A stretch of DNA of 64,000 bases. It comes from JAICMB01 sp035295125. GTDB lineage: Bacteria > Acidobacteriota > Terriglobia > Bryobacterales > Bryobacteraceae. The notes beneath the pieces are model-generated. The model did no database searches. It saw only the letters and a list, made by a program, of their open reading frames with translations, and was not told the DNA's origin. The position numbers were made by a program, and so were the translations under genes. The stretch is from NCBI GenBank assembly GCA_035295125.1, contig DATGJP010000116.1, positions 1 to 64,000 on the forward strand, given 5' to 3'. Positions 43,951-52,536 of the stretch are shown one piece after another (within the stretch, counting starts at the first letter, position 1; each line of letters starts with the position of its first letter).

Positions 43951-46900
43951 TTACTTCTTCTCCGAAATAATGCCGAGGTCGCGGGCGGCTTCAATCAGCT
44001 TGCGGGCTATGGGCGCGGCGACCTGCGCGCCGTAACCGCCGTGCTCGACGACCACGGCAAAGGCTATCTGATTGGCCGGGCTCGCGTCGTAGGGGGCGTA
44101 ACCCGCAAACCAGGAGTGCGGCAGACCTTCGTCCATTTGCGCGGTGCCGGTTTTACCGGCGACTTCGATGTCCAGTCCAGCCATGACGCGACGGCCGGTT
44201 CCGGCGGTGACGACGGACCGCATGGCTCCAGCGATGACCCCGGCAAGTTCGGGCGGGAGGATCGGCTTGGGCTGGTCGTGGCGCTGGTTGCTTTCGTCAG
44301 TCACCCAGCGGCCTTCCGGCATGGCGCCGGCGTTCGCAATGGTAGCGGCGACTCGCGCCATTTTGAATGGAGTCACGAGAACGGGTCCCTGGCCGTAGGA
44401 GGCGAACGGCATCATTTTCTTGAGTTCCTTGACGTCACCGGCCGGGATGTCGAGGAGCGCGGCGGTGTCGTGGAGCTTTTGCGCTCCGACTTCGTAGGTG
44501 CCCAGTTGAGCAAAGTAGGCGTTACAAGACACGGCGATGGCGCGGCACATGTCGAGCGTGCCATGAGAAGAATCGCCAACGTCGTCGCGGATGGGTTTGT
44601 TCCAGCCGGGAATCCGCGTGCCGACACGGCCGTCGCCTAACGGTCCACAGTGGTATTTCTTCTTCTGCAGATTCGGATCGATGCGGAGCGCGGCGATGGC
44701 AGTCACCAGCTTGAACGTTGAACCGGGCGGATATTGGCCGTAGCGGGCGCGGTCGAGGAGTTCGTCGTTGTGTTCCGGTCCGCCGGTGCTGGCCAGCGCG
44801 AGAACGTCGCCGGTTTGCGGATTCATGATGACCAGCGCGCCCTTGTGGGTCTGCTGTTCGAGGAGTTGCGTGGCGCGAACCTGGAGGCGAACGTCGATTG
44901 ACGCGCGGACGCTGCGGTCGCGCGCGCGAAGGCTCGCCATCATGGCGTTGCCGGGCTGATGGCGGTAGCGAACATAGGCGGCGAGTTCGCGATAGTCGGT
45001 GAACCCTTGCAGTTTCTGGTTGGAATCGTGCTCGATCAGCGAGGCATTGGTGGCGTGGAATTTCTCTCCGGTGCGGAGATCGCCGAGCAGATGCTCGGTC
45101 ACGATTCCGAAGGGATAGTGGCGGTTATCGAGCCGGTTGCAGGCCTGGTCGATGTCGACGCCGAGCTTCGCGTAATCGGCACGGTGGCGTTCCAACTCAT
45201 CCCATGTGCTGGTGGAGAGCGGGATTCCGTTGCGGTCGTAGATAGTGCCGCGGGTCAACTCGCGGGCCAGGGAATTCAGGCGCGGGTTGTGCTGCGGACG
45301 TTTGACGCCATCCTGCTCGGGGACTTTCGAATCGCGCCCGATCAGCTCGTCATCATGCAGCACCTGGTAGGATGCGGCTTTGCCGACCAGGACCGCGGCG
45401 CAGAGTACGAGGAGTGCCGCGGCAATGCGCACCGGCGTTTTGAACGGCTTGCTGATTTTTTCGCCTTCGGTGCGGTTTGAGATGGAGAGGATGACGGCGA
45501 AGATCAGGAAGTTCGAGAGCATCGCGGTGTTGCCGAAGCTGAGGAATGGCGACACGACGCCGGATAGCGGGATGGCGCCGAGCACGCCCGCCGAGATCAG
45601 GAGCATTTCGAACGCGATGAGACTCCCCAGGCCGAGCGCCAGGAACATGGCATACTCCTCGGTGGCGTTCAGGGCGGCTCGAAAGGCGCGGCTGACCAGG
45701 AATATGAACAGCACCGCGATGGTGAGGACTCCGACAAAGCCCCACTCTTCGCCGATGGCGGGCAGGACGAGGTCGGTGTGGCCCGCGGGAATCATCCCGG
45801 GATCGCCCCAGCCGGGTCCGGAGCCCCAGACACCGCCGGTAGACAGCGCCCAGATGGAGTGCGCGAGCTGGTCGCCTCCGCGGACATTGTTATCCCAGGG
45901 CGATTGCCACATGTTGATGCGGTCGACCACGGTTTGGGGCTTACCGATGTGGTAGCCGTAGGTCACTCCCGCGACGAGGATTGCTACGCCGAGAATCGCG
46001 AGACCCCAGCGGGCTCGGGCTACCGCGAACATGGTGAGAAACAGAAAACCGGTTACCAGCGCGGGGCCGAGATCCTTCAGGATGAAAAAGAACAGTAGGG
46101 CGACCCCGACAGCGCACATCACGGGAAGCGTGTGGGCGATTAGCTTGTGGCGCACGTCGCGGAGCCATTCCCATTTACGGGCGAAGTAGCCGGCAAGAAA
46201 GAGGACCAGGAGGATTTTGATCAACTCGACGGGCTGGAAGGGGCCGAGGTTCACTTTGGCGTCGCTTCCGGTGGGTCCGGAGCCGAGGCGCATCAACAGG
46301 ACGAATAGAGCTAGCGCGACGAAGAGCGGCGTGTAGGACCATTTCGCGAAATGGCGGTAGTGAAATGGCCGCAGGAGGGGCAGGAGCAGCATGGTGCAGC
46401 CGGCGACTACTCCCCAGGCGAATTTTTCGAATTCCAGGGTGTCGCGGAGGGGATCTCGGAGGCTCACGGCCAGGGTCAGGCCGACGCCGGTGAGAAGCAT
46501 CAGGGCGGGGAGGATTGTCGGATCACCGCGGAAGCGGCGCCAGCGCCAGATGGCGTGGACTAGGAAGAAAGATGCCAGGTAGAGGAGGGTCCACTGGATG
46601 TATTTGCGGTAAAACTGGGCCGGCGTTCGGACCACCAGTTGAGGCTTCAGTTTGGCTACTTGAAAGTTTGTTTGGGTAGGCGAAACCGCCTGCGCCACCT
46701 TTACCTTTGCCTTTGCAAGGGCGCCTACGTTAGGGAGGGGGCGGTGGGTTTGGAGGTAGTTCCAGATTGGTTCCGCGGCTTCCGGGTAGGCACGGAGATA
46801 GGGGATGAGTTCGTCTTGGGAGGCGACAGTATTGAGATTCAGGACCGGGCGGGGGTCGGTGAAATTCTGCGTCTTGGCAATCAGGACGACGACCAGGGCG

Positions 46901-47025
46901 GCAGACACGAGGAGCGAAGCTCCCGCGAGCCACCAGAATTCGATCTTGCGCTCCCTCGGCACGGGTGTCGCGAAAGCGCCTAGCTTGACTTCGGCTACGT
47001 GCTCCCAGCTTTTGGTTATGGCCAT
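43951..47025 (-). CDS. Fused SEDS glycosyltransferase and class B penicillin-binding protein
   Basis: A 1024-residue polypeptide with two enzymes normally made separately. Residues about 130-535 are a RodA/FtsW-type SEDS polymerase with many helices (LGPFQPVELIKILLVLFLAG, KDLGPALVTGFLFLT, GHTDLVLPAIGEEWGFVG, LSFGNTAMLSNFLIF). From about 545 it is a class B PBP: one helix, RGTIYDRNGIPLST, then the transpeptidase motifs STFK (Ser769), SCN (Ser833) and KTGTA (Lys958). Together they would polymerise and crosslink peptidoglycan as one chain. An extra N-terminal region of about 130 residues has its own helix and includes repeat-derived residues 110-117. The start overlaps the kinase gene by 10 nt. 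Confidence 0.92.
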   Translation of the reverse strand: MAITKSWEHVAEVKLGAFATPVPRERKIEFWWLAGASLLVSAALVVVLIAKTQNFTDPRPVLNLNTVASQDELIPYLRAYPEAAEPIWNYLQTHRPLPNVGALAKAKVKVAQAVSPTQTNFQVAKLKPQLVVRTPAQFYRKYIQWTLLYLASFFLVHAIWRWRRFRGDPTILPALMLLTGVGLTLAVSLRDPLRDTLEFEKFAWGVVAGCTMLLLPLLRPFHYRHFAKWSYTPLFVALALFVLLMRLGSGPTGSDAKVNLGPFQPVELIKILLVLFLAGYFARKWEWLRDVRHKLIAHTLPVMCAVGVALLFFFILKDLGPALVTGFLFLTMFAVARARWGLAILGVAILVAGVTYGYHIGKPQTVVDRINMWQSPWDNNVRGGDQLAHSIWALSTGGVWGSGPGWGDPGMIPAGHTDLVLPAIGEEWGFVGVLTIAVLFIFLVSRAFRAALNATEEYAMFLALGLGSLIAFEMLLISAGVLGAIPLSGVVSPFLSFGNTAMLSNFLIFAVILSISNRTEGEKISKPFKTPVRIAAALLVLCAAVLVGKAASYQVLHDDELIGRDSKVPEQDGVKRPQHNPRLNSLARELTRGTIYDRNGIPLSTSTWDELERHRADYAKLGVDIDQACNRLDNRHYPFGIVTEHLLGDLRTGEKFHATNASLIEHDSNQKLQGFTDYRELAAYVRYRHQPGNAMMASLRARDRSVRASIDVRLQVRATQLLEQQTHKGALVIMNPQTGDVLALASTGGPEHNDELLDRARYGQYPPGSTFKLVTAIAALRIDPNLQKKKYHCGPLGDGRVGTRIPGWNKPIRDDVGDSSHGTLDMCRAIAVSCNAYFAQLGTYEVGAQKLHDTAALLDIPAGDVKELKKMMPFASYGQGPVLVTPFKMARVAATIANAGAMPEGRWVTDESNQRHDQPKPILPPELAGVIAGAMRSVVTAGTGRRVMAGLDIEVAGKTGTAQMDEGLPHSWFAGYAPYDASPANQIAFAVVVEHGGYGAQVAAPIARKLIEAARDLGIISEKK
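46675..46699. repeat. Dispersed repeat unit A inside a coding region
   Basis: GGTGGCGCAGGCGGTTTCGC (minus strand), identical to intergenic units, lies within the SEDS-PBP gene and is translated in frame as VAQAVSPT (residues 110-117) in a linker before the SEDS helices. Confidence 0.7.
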
Positions 47026-48845
47026 CGGCGTCGCCTCGCGTAGTGCGGCTTGGGATGTGGCTGGCGGGACGCGATGATCTCGCGCTCTTTCGCTTCGTCG
47101 TTGTAGAGTTGCTGAAGATTCTGACTTACGTTCGAGTAGCCGGTGATGGGCTCATAGAGGTCGCGGGCACGGTTGAGGTCGCGCTGCATGAGCGCAAAGT
47201 AGTGCGTTTGGGTGGATTTCGTGGTGGCATGCTGCCATTGGTGCAGCTCCTGCTCGGCCAGAGAAAGATAGCCGTCGGCCTGCTCCTCGAATTCGCGCGG
47301 GCCGGGGTGGAAACCGAGGCGCTCCGCCGCGTGGAATTCGGCTAGGGCGGCTCCTACGTTGTGAAGTTGGTAGATTTCAATGCGGGCGAGGCCCAGGTGG
47401 GGATCGGGAAGGCGCGGGGCTTCCGAGACGGCTTTTTCGAAGTGAGACTTTGCATTGGCGGAGTCGACGTAGCCTTGGATCAGGTCGAGCTTGCCCTGGC
47501 TTTCGATGTCGTTGGGGTCGAGTTCTAGGGCGCGGTCCAGGCAGAGCTTCGCTTTGGCCCAGTCGAAATGGCTGGGGTCGGTTTCGGAGCTGTTGCGGTA
47601 GCTTTCGATGATTTCCGTTGCGGCAGCGACGAGGTTGGCATGGAGCGATTGGCGAACGAGACCTACGGGCGACCAGGAATCGGGAACGCGCGCGGCTCGG
47701 AGGCTCTGATACTCCTTCCAATCCGCTTCGATGGCGTTGGGCGTGCGATCCGCGTAGTTCAGACGCTGCCGGAGGTGCTCGCTTCCTGACCAGAGCCTGT
47801 AAACGTAGCCTGCGGGGACGAAGAGGATCAGGCCGATGACCAGGCCCGCGAGGACCGCCCAGACTACCTGGTTCACTTCCTGAAGGATCAGCCGGAGCCG
47901 ACGATTACGGGTTCGGCGGCGCGGGGGCGGGGAACGGTCGATGGTGGCGTTTGCGTCCCAGGCGGGAGTGGTCTCCACTTCGGCGGCGGTGCGGCGTTTT
48001 TCGAGGAAGAGGCGGAGGTCGTTTTCGAAATCGACTGCCGACGCGTAACGGCGATTCAGGTCGGCCGCGAGCGCTTTGCCGATGATGGCTTTCAGCGCGG
48101 GCGGGCAGCCTTCGGGAAGGGCGCGGGGCGGGCGGCGGGATTGGATCAGGTTTTCGAGACGCCGCGTGCTTTGTGCCTGGTAGGGCGGCATGCCCGCGAC
48201 CATTTCGTAGAGGCTGACGCCGGCGCCCCAGAGGTCGGCGTGCTGGTCGACCTGGGCGGTCTTCACTCGCTCGGGTGAGCAATAGGCGGGGCTTCCCAGA
48301 TTGTGGTGCGTCAGGTTGTGGGTGTTGGTGATCGATTTTGCGATGCCGAAATCCAGGAGACGGACTTCGTCGTGGGGACCGATTTGGATGTTCGACGGCT
48401 TGATGTCGCCGTGGACCACCGCTCGCTTACGGCCGTCAATGTCGGCCTGGAAGGAGTGCAGGGTCTGGAGCTGACTGCAGATTTCGATGGCGTAGCGGGC
48501 CGCTCGGATGGGATCGAGGCGGCGGTCAGCGGTCAGTATATCGGCGAGGCTTTTGCCTTCGACGTATTCCATGGCCACGAAGAAGCAACCGTTCGCTTCG
48601 CCGTAGTCGTAGATTTCGAGGATGCGGGGGTCGAGGTCGTGGAGCTGTTTTTGGATGGCGGCTCCACGGCGTTCGGCTTCCATGACGAGTTGGGTGTAGG
48701 CGTCGTGGGCGTGTTCTACGATTTTCAGGACTACGCGGCGATTAGTTTCGGGATCTAAAGCCAGGTATACATCTGTCATGCTGCGGCCTAGCTTTCGGAT
48801 GATTTCGTATTTGCCGAATTGTTTGAGGTGCAACGTCGGGGTCAT
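47016..48845 (-). CDS. Ser/Thr protein kinase-like protein with TPR-like tail
   Basis: A 609-residue protein: a kinase domain at about 10-280, a basic linker, a membrane helix at about 320-345 (VVWAVLAGLVIGLILFVPAG), and an extracytoplasmic helical repeat region (CLDRALELDPNDIESQGKLD, GLARIEIYQLHNVGAALAEF). The Lys of VVLKIVE (K41), the Asp of HGDIKPSN (D147) and DFGIAK are present. The Gly loop is unusual (LGRSMTDVYLA, lacking two glycines) and the HRD Arg is Gly. Activity is therefore probable but not certain. No PASTA domains. The position between PP2C and SEDS-PBP genes suggests control of wall synthesis. Confidence 0.88.
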   Translation of the reverse strand: MTPTLHLKQFGKYEIIRKLGRSMTDVYLALDPETNRRVVLKIVEHAHDAYTQLVMEAERRGAAIQKQLHDLDPRILEIYDYGEANGCFFVAMEYVEGKSLADILTADRRLDPIRAARYAIEICSQLQTLHSFQADIDGRKRAVVHGDIKPSNIQIGPHDEVRLLDFGIAKSITNTHNLTHHNLGSPAYCSPERVKTAQVDQHADLWGAGVSLYEMVAGMPPYQAQSTRRLENLIQSRRPPRALPEGCPPALKAIIGKALAADLNRRYASAVDFENDLRLFLEKRRTAAEVETTPAWDANATIDRSPPPRRRTRNRRLRLILQEVNQVVWAVLAGLVIGLILFVPAGYVYRLWSGSEHLRQRLNYADRTPNAIEADWKEYQSLRAARVPDSWSPVGLVRQSLHANLVAAATEIIESYRNSSETDPSHFDWAKAKLCLDRALELDPNDIESQGKLDLIQGYVDSANAKSHFEKAVSEAPRLPDPHLGLARIEIYQLHNVGAALAEFHAAERLGFHPGPREFEEQADGYLSLAEQELHQWQHATTKSTQTHYFALMQRDLNRARDLYEPITGYSNVSQNLQQLYNDEAKEREIIASRQPHPKPHYARRRRWP

Positions 48846-48857
48846 GGTTGCCTCAAG

Positions 48858-49014
48858 TGGGCGGATTTCAAATCCGCCGCAGGTTGAAAACCTGCCTTAC
48901 ATTTGGCTGAAAACGGCGCCTGTGCACTCCTGTTTTGCCCATAGGCAGGCGGAAGCGCCTGCTCCACACTGGCGGATTGGCAATCCGCCGCAGGCTCCCA
49001 GCCTGCATTACACA
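48858..49014. repeat. Composite of dispersed repeat units
   Basis: Left: GGCGGATTTCAAATCCGCC and GCAGGTTGAAAACCTGC. Centre: ATAGGCAGGCGGAAGCGCCT. Right: GGCGGATTGGCAATCCGCC and GCAGGCTCCCAGCCTGC. The right end coincides with the stop codon of the PP2C gene (TAATGCAGGC), so the repeat supplies the end of that gene. Confidence 0.8.
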
Positions 49015-49922
49015 TGGCGGAGCACCACCAGGGCGGAGAGGATTCCGGTGATTATGCCGGCCAGGAACCAGGTGGCCCGCGTCAACCACTTCTTCCAATG
49101 ACGGACCGGGCCTCTCTGGCGGGTGATGGCGTGGCGGGTACGGGCGTCGGCCATCGACTTTGAGGCAGCGCCTACGAATTCAGGGCCGGCTACGAAGATG
49201 ACGCTGATGTTGTCCTTGCCTCCCGCTTCGTTTGCCGCTTCGACGAGATGGTGGGCGACTTGTTCGGAGTCTCCCTCGAAGGTCTCGATGATCGCCCCGA
49301 TTTCGGCGGAGGTCAGGACGTCGCTCAAGCCGTCGCTGCAGAGCAGGAGTGCGGCTTCTGCGTGAAAGGCGCAGGATTTGATTTCGATGAAGTGGTCGTC
49401 GGCCGGTTCATGGAGGTGCAGGCCGACGTCGCGGAAGACTTCGTTGCGGCGGGGGTGCATCATGGCTTCCGCTTCGGTCAACTCGCCCTGGTCTTCCAGT
49501 TCGCCAACGGGGGAGTGGTCGGGGGTGAGCTTCTTGAGGTTGCCGTCCCAGACCAGGTAGAGGCGGGAATCACCGACGTGTCCGACGGTGACGCGATCGT
49601 CTTCGAGGACGGCGAGCGTTAGAACACAGGCCATACCGCGCCAGTCTTCGTTTTCCTGGGACAACTCGAATATGCGGTTGTTGGCGGCTGTGATGGCTCC
49701 CCGGATACGATTTTCCAGGGAGCCATTTGACGCTTCGAGTTGCTGGGGGATTATTTCGATTGCGGTTTCGGCGGCTTTTTCGCCGGCGGCGTGTCCACCG
49801 ACTCCATCGACGACGAGGAAGATGCCGCGGGATTCGTCAGCGTAGACGCGATCCTCATTATTGCTGCGGTGGCGGCCGGTGTCACTGGCGGTTCCGGCGC
49901 GGCAGGTTACGGTGGCACTCAT
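49008..49922 (-). CDS. PP2C-family Ser/Thr phosphatase, membrane-anchored
   Basis: A 304-residue Stp1/PstP-type metallophosphatase. Metal ligands lie in RHRSNNEDRVYADE and LVVDGVGGHAAGE, and motifs GHVGDSRLYLV, LLLCSDGLSD and GGKDNISVIFV complete the active site. A basic stretch precedes one C-terminal helix (TWFLAGIITGILSALVVL). It should reverse the neighbouring kinase's phosphorylation and free FHA partners. Its ATG overlaps the stop of a 29-residue upstream peptide gene (ATGA). Confidence 0.93.
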   Translation of the reverse strand: MSATVTCRAGTASDTGRHRSNNEDRVYADESRGIFLVVDGVGGHAAGEKAAETAIEIIPQQLEASNGSLENRIRGAITAANNRIFELSQENEDWRGMACVLTLAVLEDDRVTVGHVGDSRLYLVWDGNLKKLTPDHSPVGELEDQGELTEAEAMMHPRRNEVFRDVGLHLHEPADDHFIEIKSCAFHAEAALLLCSDGLSDVLTSAEIGAIIETFEGDSEQVAHHLVEAANEAGGKDNISVIFVAGPEFVGAASKSMADARTRHAITRQRGPVRHWKKWLTRATWFLAGIITGILSALVVLRHV

Positions 49923-50008
49923 CGGGCGCTCCTGCGGCTGCCGATCACCAGACAGACTGCGAACGCCAGAAATAAAGCAGTGAGAATGACGTGTAAAACC
50001 GGGGGCAT
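49919..50008 (-). CDS. 29-residue single-helix membrane peptide
   Basis: A very short frame between the FHA and PP2C genes. ATG 50008 is preceded by AAGGAAG (6-7 nt) and the stop overlaps the PP2C start (ATGA). It reads MPPVLHVILTALFLAFAVCL followed by VIGSRRSAR: one hydrophobic helix with a positive C-terminal tail, N-out by the charge rule. The good ribosome site and coupling on both sides support translation. It may merely couple the two genes, or be a subunit of the wall-synthesis complex. Confidence 0.6.
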   Translation of the reverse strand: MPPVLHVILTALFLAFAVCLVIGSRRSAR

Positions 50009-50010
50009 TA

Positions 50011-50823
50011 CTACTTCCTTATTTCAAATGTGAGTGTGAGGACCTCGGCAATTCCGATGGCGGCGCGTTCGGCGAGGGGCTCTTCGACCCCGCGCTTGAG
50101 ACGTTTGCCGTCGAGCCAGGTTCCATTGGTGCTTTTATCGGTGAGGTAGAACTGGCCTGTAGCGGCGTCGCGGCGTAGGATGAGGTGCTCACGGGAGACC
50201 TCGTCATTGGTGTAGAGGGCGAGGTCCATGGGCACGTCGTCGCCGCCGCGTCCTACGCGGATGTGGTTCTGTGTGACGAGGTAGAGCTGGGGGCCGGAGT
50301 CGTCCTCGTAGCGGATTTCGGCGAAGATGCGGTCGATGGCTTTCTGCACCTGGGGGCGCGGGCCGGTGGGCCGCGGCGTGGTGACGGAGGGCTCGCGGTC
50401 GAGCAGGGTGGTCTTGGTGCCGCGGAAACCGGGCTGCTCCGTTTCGGCCAATTGCGAATGGATTTCGACGTCGCCGAGCGGGATGGTGCTTTCGGTGTCG
50501 GGGAAGAATTCAATGACCCAATCGCGGCCGGCAATGCGGTGCTCTTTGGGGCGGGAGCGGCGTATGCCGAGCACGCGGGCAGCGCTGTTCATGCGGGCGA
50601 CGCGTTCGGCGAGGGCGCGCTTGGCGTCGTCGGCGACGAGCTCGAACACGCCGGTAAGGCGCGCGTGATCTTCGGGATGGAGGTAGACGTCGAAGATGCA
50701 GGGGAGCAGGACACTATAGGCCATTTCGAAGCGGCCAAGCTCCATGTTGCGAATGAGCTGCTCGATGATGGTCTGGCCGCTGAGCCTGGAATCGCTAAGG
50801 TTCTGGCCGGTTTGCGCCAACAC
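50011..50823 (-). CDS. FHA-domain protein with FhaA-like N-terminus
   Basis: A 270-residue protein. The N-terminal part (IIEQLIRNMELGRFEMAYSV, LLPCIFDVYLHPEDHARLTG) matches the DUF3662 type. The FHA domain is at about 175-268: HIRVGRGGDDVPMDLALYTN, EVSREHLILRRDA (SRxH core), DKSTNGTWLDGKRL, and an ITLTFEIRK-like last strand. GTG 50823 with GGTGGAGGG 5 nt upstream is preferred over the GTG at 50841. First gene of the FHA-peptide-PP2C group and probably of the whole cluster down to 43136. Confidence 0.85.
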   Translation of the reverse strand: MLAQTGQNLSDSRLSGQTIIEQLIRNMELGRFEMAYSVLLPCIFDVYLHPEDHARLTGVFELVADDAKRALAERVARMNSAARVLGIRRSRPKEHRIAGRDWVIEFFPDTESTIPLGDVEIHSQLAETEQPGFRGTKTTLLDREPSVTTPRPTGPRPQVQKAIDRIFAEIRYEDDSGPQLYLVTQNHIRVGRGGDDVPMDLALYTNDEVSREHLILRRDAATGQFYLTDKSTNGTWLDGKRLKRGVEEPLAERAAIGIAEVLTLTFEIRK

Positions 50824-50919
50824 TACATCCCTCCACCCCACTGACGTACGGGGACTTACACGGTTACTTCTCAGCTCCTAGATGTACGAACTCTAATGAA
50901 CTGCGGGCGCGGTTCATTG

Positions 50920-50925
50920 ATTATA
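50920..50925 (-). promoter_or_regulatory. Possible -10 element of the FHA/PP2C cluster
   Basis: TATAAT on the minus strand, in the context TGTCGTATAAT, about 97 nt upstream of the FHA start. The region 17-18 nt further up reads TTCCAA, a weak -35. Confidence 0.4.
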
Positions 50926-51034
50926 CGACAGGCTGGGGGCGGTTTGGAACACGCATGCGGTCGTGAAGCACACACGGTCCATGTAGTTGATCAGTCGTCG
51001 AATTGTTAAAAATGCGACGTAGAAAAGGGGTCGA

Positions 51035-51064
51035 CGCGACGCTGTTTTTCGGATCTGCGTCGCG
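51035..51064 (+). terminator. Terminator-like hairpin in a gene-free region
   Basis: CGCGACGC (51035-51042) pairs perfectly with GCGTCGCG (51057-51064) around a T-rich loop and is followed by GTTTTATC. No plus-strand gene ends nearby. The remaining gap (50842-51416) holds no gene that I can support. Confidence 0.35.
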
Positions 51065-51242
51065 GTTTTATCGTTCAGAAAAGCGGAAGAAGGACGGCGC
51101 GCTTTCCTGGGGTGATGGTAGCGGGTGGTGTCAAGGAGATGCGCGGGGCGGGTGGAAGTAAGTTGTTGGATGGGAGGAGGTTATTAGAAATAATCAGGCT
51201 TGGAAAATGGTGTGAACCTGGCATGCAGTTCGTCGGATCTAA

Positions 51243-51300
51243 CCGCGGCGCAGGCGGTTCCGTTCCGCCTGGTGTGCCGCTTTCAAACACTTCTGCCACG
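51243..51300. repeat. Dispersed repeat unit A with conserved tail
   Basis: GGCGCAGGCGGTTCCGTTCC, then GCCTGGTGTGCCGC and a TTTCAAACACTTCTGCC tail. It shares both palindrome and tail with the unit at 20134-20192. Confidence 0.7.
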
Positions 51301-51416
51301 GACTGCTAGTGGTGGCAAATCGCTGCATTGAGCGTTGAGTTTCCAGGCCGAGGCTCACATTTTTGCCGCAAGCTTCGCGTGCCTTGGGCAGCCTGAAGGC
51401 TGCGTTACTTTGAAGC

Positions 51417-52529
51417 ATGACCGAAGCTGAAGTTCGAAGTGGGATTGAGCGCCTGGGGCCGTGGTTTCACTCGATCGATCTGGGCAATTCGATTTCGACC
51501 AAGACGCGGAGCGTTGTGGGAGAACCGGCTGACCATCCGGCGCCGACGTGGCAAATCATTTCCCGCTGCCTGCCGCTGGATCTCACGGGGAAAACCGTCC
51601 TGGATGTTGGGTGCAATGCCGGTTTCTACTCCGTTGCCGCGAAACGGAGGAATGCGGCCCGGGTGCTCGGCGTGGACGCGCAACGCGGCCAGGTGCGGCA
51701 GGCGAAGTTTGTACGACGGGTGCTCGGACTCGACATCGAGTACGAACGGGTTTCGGTATACGATCTGGATCCTCGTCAGATGGGCCGGTTCGATATCACG
51801 CTGGCGTTGGGGCTTGTCTATCACTGCAAGCACCTGGTGCTGGCGCTGGAGAAGTTGTTCCACGTCACGAAGGAGTTATTGATTCTCGAGACCGCCATCC
51901 TACCGCCGGATCGACAGCCGACGGCCCATTTTCTCGGGGCGGACGCGATCGTTCATCGCCTGGCTTACGTGGAGAATTCACAATCGGCGAAAGAAGCGAT
52001 TTATAACTGGTTTGTTCCCAGCACCGGTGCTCTTTGCGCATTGCTGAAAAGCACGGGCTTTCAAGACGTAGATGTTTTTTCAGACGACGGGGGAAGGGCG
52101 GTGGTCCTCTGCCGGAAACCGGCCAAGCAAGCAGACAGCCGCGACCTGCCGGGGTTGGCATCGACGCTCACGTTTATCGATGGACCCTCGCGATGCAAGC
52201 CGGGTCAGGTAGTGACGTTTCGTATCCAGGTTGAGAACGCGGGTTATTCCCGCTGGCTGTCGGACCGTGATCTTCCTTCGGACTGCGGCGTGGTCCGCCT
52301 CGGTTGCCATTTGCTGGACAGGGAACATGAGGACCTTATGTGGGACCTGTCGCGTGCGAACCTGCCCCAAGCGGTCGAACCAGGTGGCGTGGTGACGCTG
52401 GATTTGCCGCTGCGGGCTCCCGAAGGGAAAGGTGAGTACTGGATCGAATTTGAGATGGTGGCAGAGTATCTAAGCTGGTTTGAGGATTTGGGATCGCCTG
52501 TATTACGGCATAAAATAATCGTGGAGTAG
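51417..52529 (+). CDS. SAM-dependent methyltransferase, CmoB/TIGR04290-like, with C-terminal beta domain
   Basis: A 370-residue protein. The Rossmann methyltransferase part (about 1-230) has GPWFHSIDLGNSISTKT, the SAM loop VLDVGCNAGFYSVAA, and FDITLALGLVYHCKHLVLAL, similar to the CmoB-like TIGR04290 group whose members often modify small molecules or sugars. The C-terminal 120 residues look like an immunoglobulin-like beta sandwich (FIDGPSRCKPGQVVTFRIQVENAG, YWIEFEMVAEYLSWFEDLGS), unusual for the family. Substrate unknown. Operon with the next gene (7 nt gap). Confidence 0.8.
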   Translation: MTEAEVRSGIERLGPWFHSIDLGNSISTKTRSVVGEPADHPAPTWQIISRCLPLDLTGKTVLDVGCNAGFYSVAAKRRNAARVLGVDAQRGQVRQAKFVRRVLGLDIEYERVSVYDLDPRQMGRFDITLALGLVYHCKHLVLALEKLFHVTKELLILETAILPPDRQPTAHFLGADAIVHRLAYVENSQSAKEAIYNWFVPSTGALCALLKSTGFQDVDVFSDDGGRAVVLCRKPAKQADSRDLPGLASTLTFIDGPSRCKPGQVVTFRIQVENAGYSRWLSDRDLPSDCGVVRLGCHLLDREHEDLMWDLSRANLPQAVEPGGVVTLDLPLRAPEGKGEYWIEFEMVAEYLSWFEDLGSPVLRHKIIVE

Positions 52530-52536
52530 GTAACGC

